Shown: piece by piece, positions 1-6,209 of the stretch
Position numbering within the stretch: the stretch's first letter is position 1
How the letters are laid out: every line of letters starts with the position of its first letter
Assembly: GCA_017987615.1 (NCBI GenBank)
Contig: JAGNTI010000078.1
Span: forward strand, 1 to 6,209
Origin: Sediminibacterium sp.
Lineage (GTDB): Bacteria; Bacteroidota; Bacteroidia; Chitinophagales; Chitinophagaceae
Direction: 5' to 3'
Length of the DNA: 6,209 nt
Made by a program: the position numbers and the translations under genes
The notes under the pieces: generated by a model
What the model saw: only the letters and a program-made list of their open reading frames with translations
Told to the model about the DNA's origin: nothing
The model's database searches: none

Positions 1-521
1 ATGGGGGTGGACTTGGCGATATGGGTCAGCACTATTTAGATCCTATTCAATATTTCTTAGGTAAAGATCATACCAGCCCAGTAAAAGTAGAAGTAGATGC
101 AGATCAACAACACCCAGATGCTTGTGGTACTTTCCGAAAAATTATTTACACCTATGCCGATGGTTGTAAAATTATTTTAGATGGTGAAGCTAAAGATGAA
201 TCGGTAGCTTACATTGAGGGTCCAGAAGGCAAATTGTTTGCTGGCTTTAAATCAACCATACCTAATTTAAAAGAAAAGTTAGCGTTGCTGCCAGACCCTG
301 TTCCTCAAGTAACTGACTTTTTAGAATCCGTAAAATACAGAACACCATTTGCACTCAATGAGTCCAATGGGCATAGGTCTTGTACCATTATTAACCTGGG
401 TAAAATTGCGTTGCAGTTAGGACGCACATTAAATTTCAATCCTGAAACGCAAGAATTTATTGGTGATGACGAAGCCAATAAAATGATCAACCCACCTATG
501 CGTGCGCCATGGGGCATTTAG
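1..521 (+). CDS. Gfo/Idh/MocA-family oxidoreductase, C-terminal part (5' end outside window)
   Basis: This is the C-terminal 172 residues of an NAD(P)-dependent sugar or inositol-type dehydrogenase. The frame is open to the left edge (first whole codon at 3-5), so the ATG at 21 is internal, not a start. The N-terminal Rossmann fold is therefore missing. The visible part begins with GDMGQHYLDPIQYFLG, which contains the family's D-x3-H pair (Asp at 18-20, His at 30-32), the proposed catalytic Asp/His of inositol dehydrogenase-like enzymes. The end carries the strongly conserved GHRSCTIINLGKIA, LGR.L.F.PETQEFIGDDEAN and INPPMRAPW blocks common in Bacteroidota members. Family members oxidise or reduce a sugar hydroxyl; many homologues carry a Tat signal, but location cannot be judged here. 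Only 29 bases separate it from the downstream DUF1080 gene, which suggests an operon and a role as glycoside (3-)dehydrogenase; that role is inferred. Family assignment is firm, substrate unknown. Confidence 0.93.
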   Translation, partial: GGGLGDMGQHYLDPIQYFLGKDHTSPVKVEVDADQQHPDACGTFRKIIYTYADGCKIILDGEAKDESVAYIEGPEGKLFAGFKSTIPNLKEKLALLPDPVPQVTDFLESVKYRTPFALNESNGHRSCTIINLGKIALQLGRTLNFNPETQEFIGDDEANKMINPPMRAPWGI

Positions 522-550
522 TATTTTAAGTTATCGACAAATCAACCACT

Positions 551-2674
551 ATGAAAAAAATATTTTCAGCTTTTATTATAGCAGCCTTTTTTTTAGTTAA
601 TACATGCAGTGTATTTGCGCAAGGCAATACTGCTTCTGTAGCGGCAACTGTTACAAAAATGCAGGCTTGGCAAAAAGCAGATTGGACATCGTTTTTTAAT
701 GTTTTTAATAGTACAGAAGCTGGTACGAATGCACCCCACGTAAAAGCGATGTATGAACTTGATGCTTTTTTACATGCAGCCTCAACAAATAAAGAGTTAG
801 CCAATAAAGCAGCAAGTGTTGTAATTAGTGCGCTCGATCAACTTAAAGATGTGCAAGAAAAAAATATTTTAGTACGCTCTTATTTAATTGAAAGACTTGG
901 TTATTTAGGGTCTGATAAAGCTGTAAAAACAATTGCAAGTTATATTGAGGTTCCAACACTTTCTGATGTAGCGGCTATGTCACTTGCTACGCTTCATACA
1001 AAAAAATCACTCGCTGCACTTGATGCTGCTTTAGCAAAAGCAACGCCTGCTGCAAAGCCTGCCATTGAAGCGGCTATCAAACATACAAAGCTTGTGTTGC
1101 CTGCAATACAGGCTATTGCATTAACACCCGCTAAAGCAGTTCATCCCGCGCAGAGGTTGCTCGATTTGCAAGATCAAATGGAAGTTGCAAATAGCCCAAC
1201 GGCTCAAAAAGATATCATTATAGAAGCTGGCAAAGTAAATAAACTAGGTGCGCTTATGTTTGCCGCTAAATATTTAGAAACGCCATCGCTACAATCTGAT
1301 GCAGCGCTTGTAGTTGCTAAGCTTGCACTTGCTAATCCAGATTTTAAAGGTCCGATGGTAAGGCCTGTTGTACAAAGAGCACTTGCTTTATTAAGAGGCG
1401 AGGATAGTGCTATTGTAGCTAATAAGTTAGCGTATCATATTAAGGCTATGCCATATGATTATGGTTTCGAAAATTTATTTAACGGAACGGATTTAACCGG
1501 ATGGAAAGGCCTTGTTGCCAATCCTATTGCCCGCTCAAAAATGACCGCGCAACAACTGATTGATGCGCAATCAAAAGCAGATGAAAAAATAAAGTCCGAC
1601 TGGGTGGTGAAAGATGGTCTTCTTGTTTTTACAGGGCATGGCGATAATTTATGTACGCAAAAACAGTTTGGCGATTTTGAACTTTTTGTAGATTGGAAAA
1701 TCACCGAAAAAGGAGACGCGGGTATTTATTTACGCGGCACACCACAAGTACAAATTTGGGATACCAGTAGACGTGAAGTAGGCGCGCAGGTGGGTTCTGG
1801 CGGACTGTACAACAATCAAAAAAATGAGCGCCATCCAAAAGTGGTAGCAGATAATAAAATTGGTAGTTGGAACACTTTTCACATCATCATGCGCGGAGCG
1901 CAGGTAACGGTTTATTTAAATGGTGTGCTAGTAACAGATAAAGTGGTGTTAGAAAATTATTGGGACCGCACGCTCCCCATTTTTGTAAAAGAGCAAATTG
2001 AATTACAAGCGCACGGCACTTATGTTGCTTACCGCAATATCTATATTAGAGAGCTTCCTAGTAATGAGCCAACCAAACTTTCAGACTTGGAAAAGCAGCA
2101 AGGTTTTAAACAATTATTTGACGGGACCCATTTAGACAACTGGGTGGGTAATAAAGCCGGATATCTTTTGCAAGACGGTTCCATTATGGTGAATCCAAAA
2201 AGTGCAGGCGGCGGAAATTTATATACCAAAGACGAGTATTCCGATTTTGAATACCGTTTTGAGTTCCAATTAACCCCTGGTGCAAATAATGGGCTTGGCA
2301 TTCGAGCGCCACTAACTGGCGATGCCGCTTATGTTGGTATGGAGCTACAAATACTGGATAATGAGGCGGACATCTATAAGAACTTGAAGCCTTACCAGTA
2401 CCACGGCTCTATATATGGCGTTGTGCCGGCTAGAAGGGGCTTTCTAAGGCCTACCGGTGAGTGGAATGAGGAAGTTGTTGTGGTAAAGGGAACCCGTGTA
2501 AAAGTGATCTTAAATGGCGAAACAATTACAGATGCTGATATTAAAGAGGCTTCAATAAACGGAACAATGGATCATAATGATCACCCTGGGTTAAAGCGAA
2601 CCTCAGGCCATATTGGCTTTTTAGGCCATGGAGACGTAGTTCGTTTTAGAAATATCAGGATACTGCCTCTATAA
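551..2674 (+). CDS. Exported protein with HEAT-like N-terminus and two tandem DUF1080 (3-keto-disaccharide hydrolase-like) domains
   Basis: A 707-residue protein. Residues 1-23 look like a type I signal peptide (MKKIF, hydrophobic core, cleavage near VFA|QG), so it should act in the periplasm or outside. Residues about 30-300 are Ala/Leu-rich and helical; 105-165 looks HEAT-like. Domain 1 (about 305-502) opens with NLFNGTDLTGW and shows GDAGIYLRG (388-396), PQVQIWD (398-404), GSGGLY (415-420), WNTF (440-443), IELQAHG (483-489) and YRNIYIREL (494-502). Domain 2 (about 518-706) opens with QLFDGTHLDNW and has NNGLGIRAP, MELQILD, YHGSIYGV, GEWNE and GHIGFLGHGDVVRFRNIRI. These are hallmarks of the DUF1080 beta-sandwich family, members of which cleave 3-keto-glycosides. 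The two copies differ greatly, so the duplication is old. The ATG at 551 is chosen because it gives the signal peptide; there is no Shine-Dalgarno motif, as usual in Bacteroidota. Cys19 (LVNTC) resembles a poor lipobox. It probably cleaves the oxidised product of the upstream dehydrogenase; catalytic activity of each domain is unproven. Confidence 0.93.
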   Translation: MKKIFSAFIIAAFFLVNTCSVFAQGNTASVAATVTKMQAWQKADWTSFFNVFNSTEAGTNAPHVKAMYELDAFLHAASTNKELANKAASVVISALDQLKDVQEKNILVRSYLIERLGYLGSDKAVKTIASYIEVPTLSDVAAMSLATLHTKKSLAALDAALAKATPAAKPAIEAAIKHTKLVLPAIQAIALTPAKAVHPAQRLLDLQDQMEVANSPTAQKDIIIEAGKVNKLGALMFAAKYLETPSLQSDAALVVAKLALANPDFKGPMVRPVVQRALALLRGEDSAIVANKLAYHIKAMPYDYGFENLFNGTDLTGWKGLVANPIARSKMTAQQLIDAQSKADEKIKSDWVVKDGLLVFTGHGDNLCTQKQFGDFELFVDWKITEKGDAGIYLRGTPQVQIWDTSRREVGAQVGSGGLYNNQKNERHPKVVADNKIGSWNTFHIIMRGAQVTVYLNGVLVTDKVVLENYWDRTLPIFVKEQIELQAHGTYVAYRNIYIRELPSNEPTKLSDLEKQQGFKQLFDGTHLDNWVGNKAGYLLQDGSIMVNPKSAGGGNLYTKDEYSDFEYRFEFQLTPGANNGLGIRAPLTGDAAYVGMELQILDNEADIYKNLKPYQYHGSIYGVVPARRGFLRPTGEWNEEVVVVKGTRVKVILNGETITDADIKEASINGTMDHNDHPGLKRTSGHIGFLGHGDVVRFRNIRILPL

Positions 2675-2701
2675 TTTTCCTGTATACCCTTTATTTACCG
2701 G

Positions 2702-2731
2702 GAACGATTGCGTAGAAAAATAATCGTTTTT
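2702..2731 (+). terminator. Possible weak intrinsic terminator after the DUF1080 gene
   Basis: A perfect 7-base inverted repeat, AACGATT (2703-2709) and AATCGTT (2722-2728), is separated by a 12-base loop and can extend outward by a G-U pair. Five T residues (2727-2731) overlap and follow the right arm. It begins 28 bases after the stop codon of the DUF1080 gene, where a terminator would be expected. The stem is AT-rich with a long loop, so it would be weak; it could equally be a palindromic protein-binding site in the susC leader. Confidence 0.3.
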
Positions 2732-2794
2732 GGCGTAAAGATTGTCTAGATGGGTGTAGCATTGGGCTACGATTTTTAATAATTTAACGATTGC
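2703..2794 (+). repeat. 9-base direct repeat flanking most of the susC leader
   Basis: AACGATTGC occurs at 2703-2711 and again at 2786-2794, 83 bases apart (start to start), with an inverted 7-base copy of its core, AATCGTT, at 2722-2728. Three related copies inside a 134-base gene-free stretch could form an operator for a regulator of the transporter genes. In such AT-rich DNA chance is also possible. No confident Bacteroidota-type promoter (TAnnTTTG with an upstream TTG box) was seen in this stretch. Confidence 0.35.
2756..2775 (+). promoter_or_regulatory. Small hairpin followed by T-run in the susC leader
   Basis: GTAGC (2756-2760) and GCTAC (2766-2770) form a 5-base stem around a 5-base loop (ATTGG), extendable by one U-G pair, and are followed by GATTTTTAAT. 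It lies about 40 bases before the susC start. It may be a second part of a terminator for the upstream genes or an attenuator-like leader structure for susC. The stem is short, so either reading is tentative. Confidence 0.25.
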
Positions 2795-2808
2795 TAAATC
2801 AATTACGT

Positions 2809-5800
2809 ATGCGTATGAAAAGTGTATGCCTATACCTGTTATTATTGGTAGGGTTACTAAATTTAAATCCTAATCTTTCTATTGCCCAAACCGGTAAGCT
2901 TGAAGTAAAAGGTAAAGTTACTTCTAACGACCTTCCTTTAGAAGGCGTAAGTGTGCGGGTTAAAGGCGGAAAAGAAGCAGGTACTGTTACCGATAAAAAC
3001 GGTCAGTTCAAAATTGTATTACAAGATGGTAAAAGTAGTTTAACCTTTTCTTATGTAGGTTATTCCGATCAAACAGTTGCCGTTAACAATAAGTCTACCA
3101 TCAATGTGTCTCTTATTTCTGCTGCTTCAGAAACAGAAGAAGTGGTTGTAATTGGATACCAAACGGTAAAACGCAAAAACGTATTAGCGTCTATTGCTAG
3201 TGTGAGTGCAAAAGATTTAAAAGATATTCCTGTTAACTCTGCTGCTGAGGCTTTAAATGGCCGTCTGGCAGGGGTAACTGCTTCAACTGCCGAAGGTTCT
3301 CCAGATGCAGATGTTAGAGTAAGGGTAAGAGGCGGTATGTCTATTACTGGTGATAACTCTCCATTATATATTGTGGATGGGGTTCAGGTTGAAAATGGAT
3401 TATCTGCCATTGCGCCTCAAAATATTCAAACCATTGATGTTCTAAAAGACGCTGCTGCAACTGCTATTTATGGTGCACGTGGCGCGAATGGCGTTATTGT
3501 AATCACTACAAAAAGAGGTAAGCCTGGAAAATTACAAGTAAGTTATAATGGCTTTGTTGGCGTTAAGCAACTCGCTAAAAAACTAGGTGTTTTATCGCCA
3601 GCTGATTATGTTATGTATCAGTCAGAAAGATCAAGAGGATCAAGTACAGACAGTGCTTCTTTTGTTAGAAATTTTGGTACCACTTGGGATACTTTAAAAA
3701 ATTATAACAATGTAAATGTTGTTGATTGGCAAGACGAAGTAATGGGCCGCACTGGTGTAGCACAAACGCATAATATTACTGCATCAGGTGGTGTTAAAAA
3801 TTTAACTTACAATTTTGGGTATACCCGAAACGATGATAAGGCTGTTATTTTAAATTCTACTTATAAAAGAGACTTATTAAATTTTAGTGCTGATTACAAG
3901 TTCAGTAATAAATTAAAAGCCGCTTTAACAACGCGTTATACGCAAACCGAAGTAAATGGTGCAGGTGTATCCTCTGATCAAGGATCTTCTTTTTCAAGAC
4001 TTCGTAACGCTGTTAAGTATAGACCTTTCTTATCTAGTAATCAAGATTTAGACGATCCAGATCCTTTAGCAGATCCGAACGTTGGTAATGGCCTTAACCT
4101 TATCAATCCTATTACACTTGCGGATGCTGAGTATAGAAGAAAGTCAACAACAGTTGGAAATATTGCCTTAAGCGTAACTTATAATATTGCTAAGAATTTA
4201 ACTTTCAAATCTACCGTTGGTGTTGACCAATTTAAATTAGTGGATAGACAGTTTAGTGATTCTATTACGCCATATTCTATGATATCTGGTTCTAGAAAAC
4301 CAATTGCACAACTTGATACGGCCATTCGTAAAACAATTACAAATTCAAACGTATTAACGTATTCAGTTAATAAGTACAAAGGCAAGCATGATTTTGACTT
4401 TTTAGTTGGACAAGAAACCTACGATTTTAGAACAGAATCATATACGCAACTGGTTAGAGGATTTGCAAATTTCACGACACCTGATAATGCTTTTGGCAAT
4501 TTAGGTAATGGACTTTCATTTACGGGTTATCCTCGTGTAAATAAAACGAGATATACCAATATGTCGTTCTTTAGTAGAATCAATTATGCGTATCAAAATA
4601 AATACTACGTAACACTTAATGCAAGAGCTGACGGTGCTTCAAAATTTGCGCCAGGTAAGCAGTGGGGTGTTTTTCCTTCAGGATCTTTTGCTTGGAGAGC
4701 TAAAAACGAAAATTTCTTAAAAGACAATTCGTTTATTTCTGATCTTAAATTTAGAGCAGGGTATGGTAATGTTGGAAACAACCGAATCAACGACTATTTA
4801 TTTTTAACAACTTTCAGAAACGATGGTGGCTTATACTACGGCATCAACAATCAAGCAATCAATGCGTATTACTCTGCTGGTTTAGTAAATGAAGCGCTTC
4901 AATGGGAGTCCAATGAGAGCAGAAACCTTGGTATGGATTTAAGCATTTTAAAAGATCGTATCACTCTATCTGTTGATGTTTATAATAACCAAGCGAAAAA
5001 CTTGTTACTCAATGTGCCAATTGCTTCAACCTATGGTTATAGCACACAGTTACAAAACATTGGTAAAACATCTAACAAAGGTGTGGAAGTTCAATTAGGT
5101 GCTTTGATTGCCAAGAAAAAAGATTTTACTTGGAATGCAAACTTCAATATTTCATTTAATAAAAATCGTGTAGAAGCACTTGGTCAAAATCAAAATTTAT
5201 TTTTCCCGGCAGCTAGCTGGGGTGTTTCAGGTCAGCCCACCGACTATATCGTAAGAATTGGAGATCCAGTAGGTGCGATGTGGGGTTTAATCAATGATGG
5301 TTTTTATGGCATCAATGATTTTGATTACAATACAACGACAAGCGTTTATACACTTAAGCCTGGCGTTGCTAATGCTTCTGGTGTTATTGGAACGGTGCAG
5401 CCGGGATCTATTAAGTTTAAAGATTTAGATGGAGATGGTGTGATAAATATGGATAAGGATAGAACCATCATAGGAAATCCTACTCCTAAATTTACAGGTG
5501 GTTTAGCACAGCAGTTTACCTACAAAAACTGGGACATGAGCTTATTCTTAAACTTTAGCTATGGCAATGATATTTACAATGCCAATAAAGTTGAGTTCAC
5601 TAATGGTTATACGCCTAACTCAAACATGTTGGATATTATGGCTAACCGTTGGAAAGTAGTAACACCACAAGGTCAAACAGCGCAGTGGGTAAATGCTACT
5701 GGCCAGGTTATGGGTATTGCGCCTGGTGCTTTACAAGCATTAAATGCAAAAGCAACCATATGGCAGCCTATTAAATCTGCGGGTGCATTTTTCCCAAGTT

Positions 5801-6060
5801 CATGGGCAATTGAAGACGGTTCGTTTTTACGTGTCAACAACTTAACTGTGGGTTATAGTTTGCCAGTAAAAAGTTTAGTTAAGATGAAAATTTCTAAATT
5901 AAGATTTTATTTCACGGCTAATAACTTAGCTGTATTTACAAAATACACAGGGTATGATCCAGAAGTTAGTGTGCGTAATAGTCCACTTACACCTGGTTTA
6001 GATTATTCTGCATATCCAAAAAGCCGCAGTTTTATTTTTGGTGTAAATGCTAACTTTTAA
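2809..6060 (+). CDS. susC-like: SusC/RagA-family TonB-linked outer-membrane transporter
   Basis: A full-length 1083-residue outer-membrane transporter that, with SusD, imports oligosaccharides or similar ligands into the periplasm using TonB energy. Residues 1-26 form a signal peptide ending LSIA|QT. Residues about 30-104 are a carboxypeptidase-regulatory-like beta domain (GKVTSNDLPLEGVSVRVKG, then TVTDKNGQFKI and SYVGY). A TonB-box-like EEVVVIGYQTVKR follows at 110-122, then the plug domain (about 123-238) with LNGRLAGV, SPLYIVDGV and the SusC signature DAAATAIYGARGANGVIVITT (214-234). The rest is the barrel, with the late DLDGDGVIN segment (872-880) typical of the family and a C-terminal strand ending in Phe (FIFGVNANF). 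There is no STN domain, so direct signalling to an anti-sigma factor is not expected. Start: the frame opens at a TTG at 2791, but the ATG at 2809 (or 2815) gives a cleaner signal peptide. A SusD gene follows after 18 bases. Ligand unknown. Confidence 0.96.
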   Translation: MRMKSVCLYLLLLVGLLNLNPNLSIAQTGKLEVKGKVTSNDLPLEGVSVRVKGGKEAGTVTDKNGQFKIVLQDGKSSLTFSYVGYSDQTVAVNNKSTINVSLISAASETEEVVVIGYQTVKRKNVLASIASVSAKDLKDIPVNSAAEALNGRLAGVTASTAEGSPDADVRVRVRGGMSITGDNSPLYIVDGVQVENGLSAIAPQNIQTIDVLKDAAATAIYGARGANGVIVITTKRGKPGKLQVSYNGFVGVKQLAKKLGVLSPADYVMYQSERSRGSSTDSASFVRNFGTTWDTLKNYNNVNVVDWQDEVMGRTGVAQTHNITASGGVKNLTYNFGYTRNDDKAVILNSTYKRDLLNFSADYKFSNKLKAALTTRYTQTEVNGAGVSSDQGSSFSRLRNAVKYRPFLSSNQDLDDPDPLADPNVGNGLNLINPITLADAEYRRKSTTVGNIALSVTYNIAKNLTFKSTVGVDQFKLVDRQFSDSITPYSMISGSRKPIAQLDTAIRKTITNSNVLTYSVNKYKGKHDFDFLVGQETYDFRTESYTQLVRGFANFTTPDNAFGNLGNGLSFTGYPRVNKTRYTNMSFFSRINYAYQNKYYVTLNARADGASKFAPGKQWGVFPSGSFAWRAKNENFLKDNSFISDLKFRAGYGNVGNNRINDYLFLTTFRNDGGLYYGINNQAINAYYSAGLVNEALQWESNESRNLGMDLSILKDRITLSVDVYNNQAKNLLLNVPIASTYGYSTQLQNIGKTSNKGVEVQLGALIAKKKDFTWNANFNISFNKNRVEALGQNQNLFFPAASWGVSGQPTDYIVRIGDPVGAMWGLINDGFYGINDFDYNTTTSVYTLKPGVANASGVIGTVQPGSIKFKDLDGDGVINMDKDRTIIGNPTPKFTGGLAQQFTYKNWDMSLFLNFSYGNDIYNANKVEFTNGYTPNSNMLDIMANRWKVVTPQGQTAQWVNATGQVMGIAPGALQALNAKATIWQPIKSAGAFFPSSWAIEDGSFLRVNNLTVGYSLPVKSLVKMKISKLRFYFTANNLAVFTKYTGYDPEVSVRNSPLTPGLDYSAYPKSRSFIFGVNANF

Positions 6061-6078
6061 TTTTATAAAGCTACAGAT

Positions 6079-6209
6079 ATGAAAACGAAAAACTTATATA
6101 AATTAACACTATCGGTTGCAGCAATTGTATTGTTGTCATTTAATAGTTGTAATAAATTTTTAGATCAAAAACCAATTACAGACGTAAGTACGGATGTAGT
6201 ATTTAGTGA
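6079..6209 (+). CDS. susD-like: SusD/RagB-family surface lipoprotein, N-terminal fragment (3' end outside window)
   Basis: Only the first 43 codons are present, too short for most gene finders but well supported by content and position. The translation begins MKTKNLYKLTLSV, continues through a hydrophobic segment and reaches a lipobox-like FNSC with Cys24 as the probable lipidated residue. The mature start CNKFLDQKPITDVSTDVVF matches the usual SusD opening (Cys, then FLD..P.., then a residue run ending in F). SusD proteins form a lid on the SusC barrel at the cell surface and bind the incoming glycan. The gene begins 18 bases after the SusC stop, the standard susC-susD pairing, so the two are surely co-transcribed. 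The ATG at 6079 is the only start that gives a full signal peptide. The last two bases belong to an incomplete codon; the apparent TGA at the right edge is out of frame. Confidence 0.93.
   Translation, partial: MKTKNLYKLTLSVAAIVLLSFNSCNKFLDQKPITDVSTDVVFS

Noticed and set aside
587..594. Run of eight T residues in the signal-peptide coding region of the DUF1080 gene, considered as a phase-variation tract
   Set aside because: It encodes the normal Phe-Phe-Leu hydrophobic core in an AT-rich genome; eight bases is short and no second frame or alternative start suggests switching.
305..804. Minus-strand open frames of 70 and 92 codons (305-517 and 526-804)
   Set aside because: They lie opposite strongly recognised genes, show no family motifs, and the second merely mirrors the Ala/Lys-rich coding of the DUF1080 protein's N-terminus.
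1459..2301. Minus-strand open frames of 81 and 86 codons (1459-1704 and 2041-2301)
   Set aside because: Both sit antisense to conserved DUF1080 domain segments, have Ser/Pro/Lys-rich unstructured translations and no supporting start context.
2675..2808. Promoter for susC in the intergenic stretch
   Set aside because: No TAnnTTTG element with a properly spaced upstream TTG box was found; partial matches such as TACGATTT at 2768 have several mismatches and poor spacing.
4179..4790. Minus-strand open frames of 68 and 61 codons inside susC
   Set aside because: Antisense to the barrel region of an intact SusC; no recognisable protein features.
6207..6209. TGA at the right edge as a stop codon for the last gene
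   Set aside because: It is out of frame with the SusD reading frame, which ends at an incomplete codon starting at 6208.
1..6209. CRISPR array, tRNA, rRNA, insertion sequence or attachment site
   Set aside because: No regularly spaced repeats, cloverleaf-like segments, transposase motifs or terminal inverted repeats were seen; nearly all the window is coding.

Overview
The window reads as a piece of a carbohydrate-use locus from a member of the Bacteroidota, most likely a Chitinophagaceae- or Sphingobacteriaceae-like organism. The evidence is an AT-rich sequence, no Shine-Dalgarno-like motifs before the genes, a full SusC/RagA-type TonB-dependent transporter followed at once by the start of a SusD-type lipoprotein, and DUF1080 (3-keto-disaccharide hydrolase) domains typical of this phylum. 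All four genes lie on the + strand.

Layout: (1) positions 1-521 hold the C-terminal part of a Gfo/Idh/MocA-family NAD(P)-dependent sugar oxidoreductase, cut by the window's left edge. (2) After 29 bases, 551-2674 encodes an exported 707-residue protein with a helical, HEAT-like N-terminal half and two divergent DUF1080 domains in tandem. (3) The 134 bases at 2675-2808 hold no gene but carry two small hairpins and a 9-base direct repeat. (4) 2809-6060 encodes a complete SusC-like outer-membrane transporter. (5) After 18 bases, 6079 to the right edge is the first 43 codons of a SusD-like lipoprotein.

How the genes may work together (inference): SusC/SusD would bind a glycan or glycoside at the cell surface and bring it into the periplasm. 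The oxidoreductase would oxidise a sugar hydroxyl, probably at C3, and the DUF1080 protein would cleave the resulting 3-keto-glycoside. This is the oxidation-first, non-hydrolytic style of glycoside breakdown now linked to Gfo/Idh/MocA plus DUF1080 gene pairs. The substrate cannot be read from the sequence. The two halves may also be separate transcription units, because the gap before susC is longer and contains terminator-like hairpins.

Nothing here is a clearly new system. The most distinctive item is the HEAT-like plus double-DUF1080 architecture; the next is the repeat arrangement in the susC leader.
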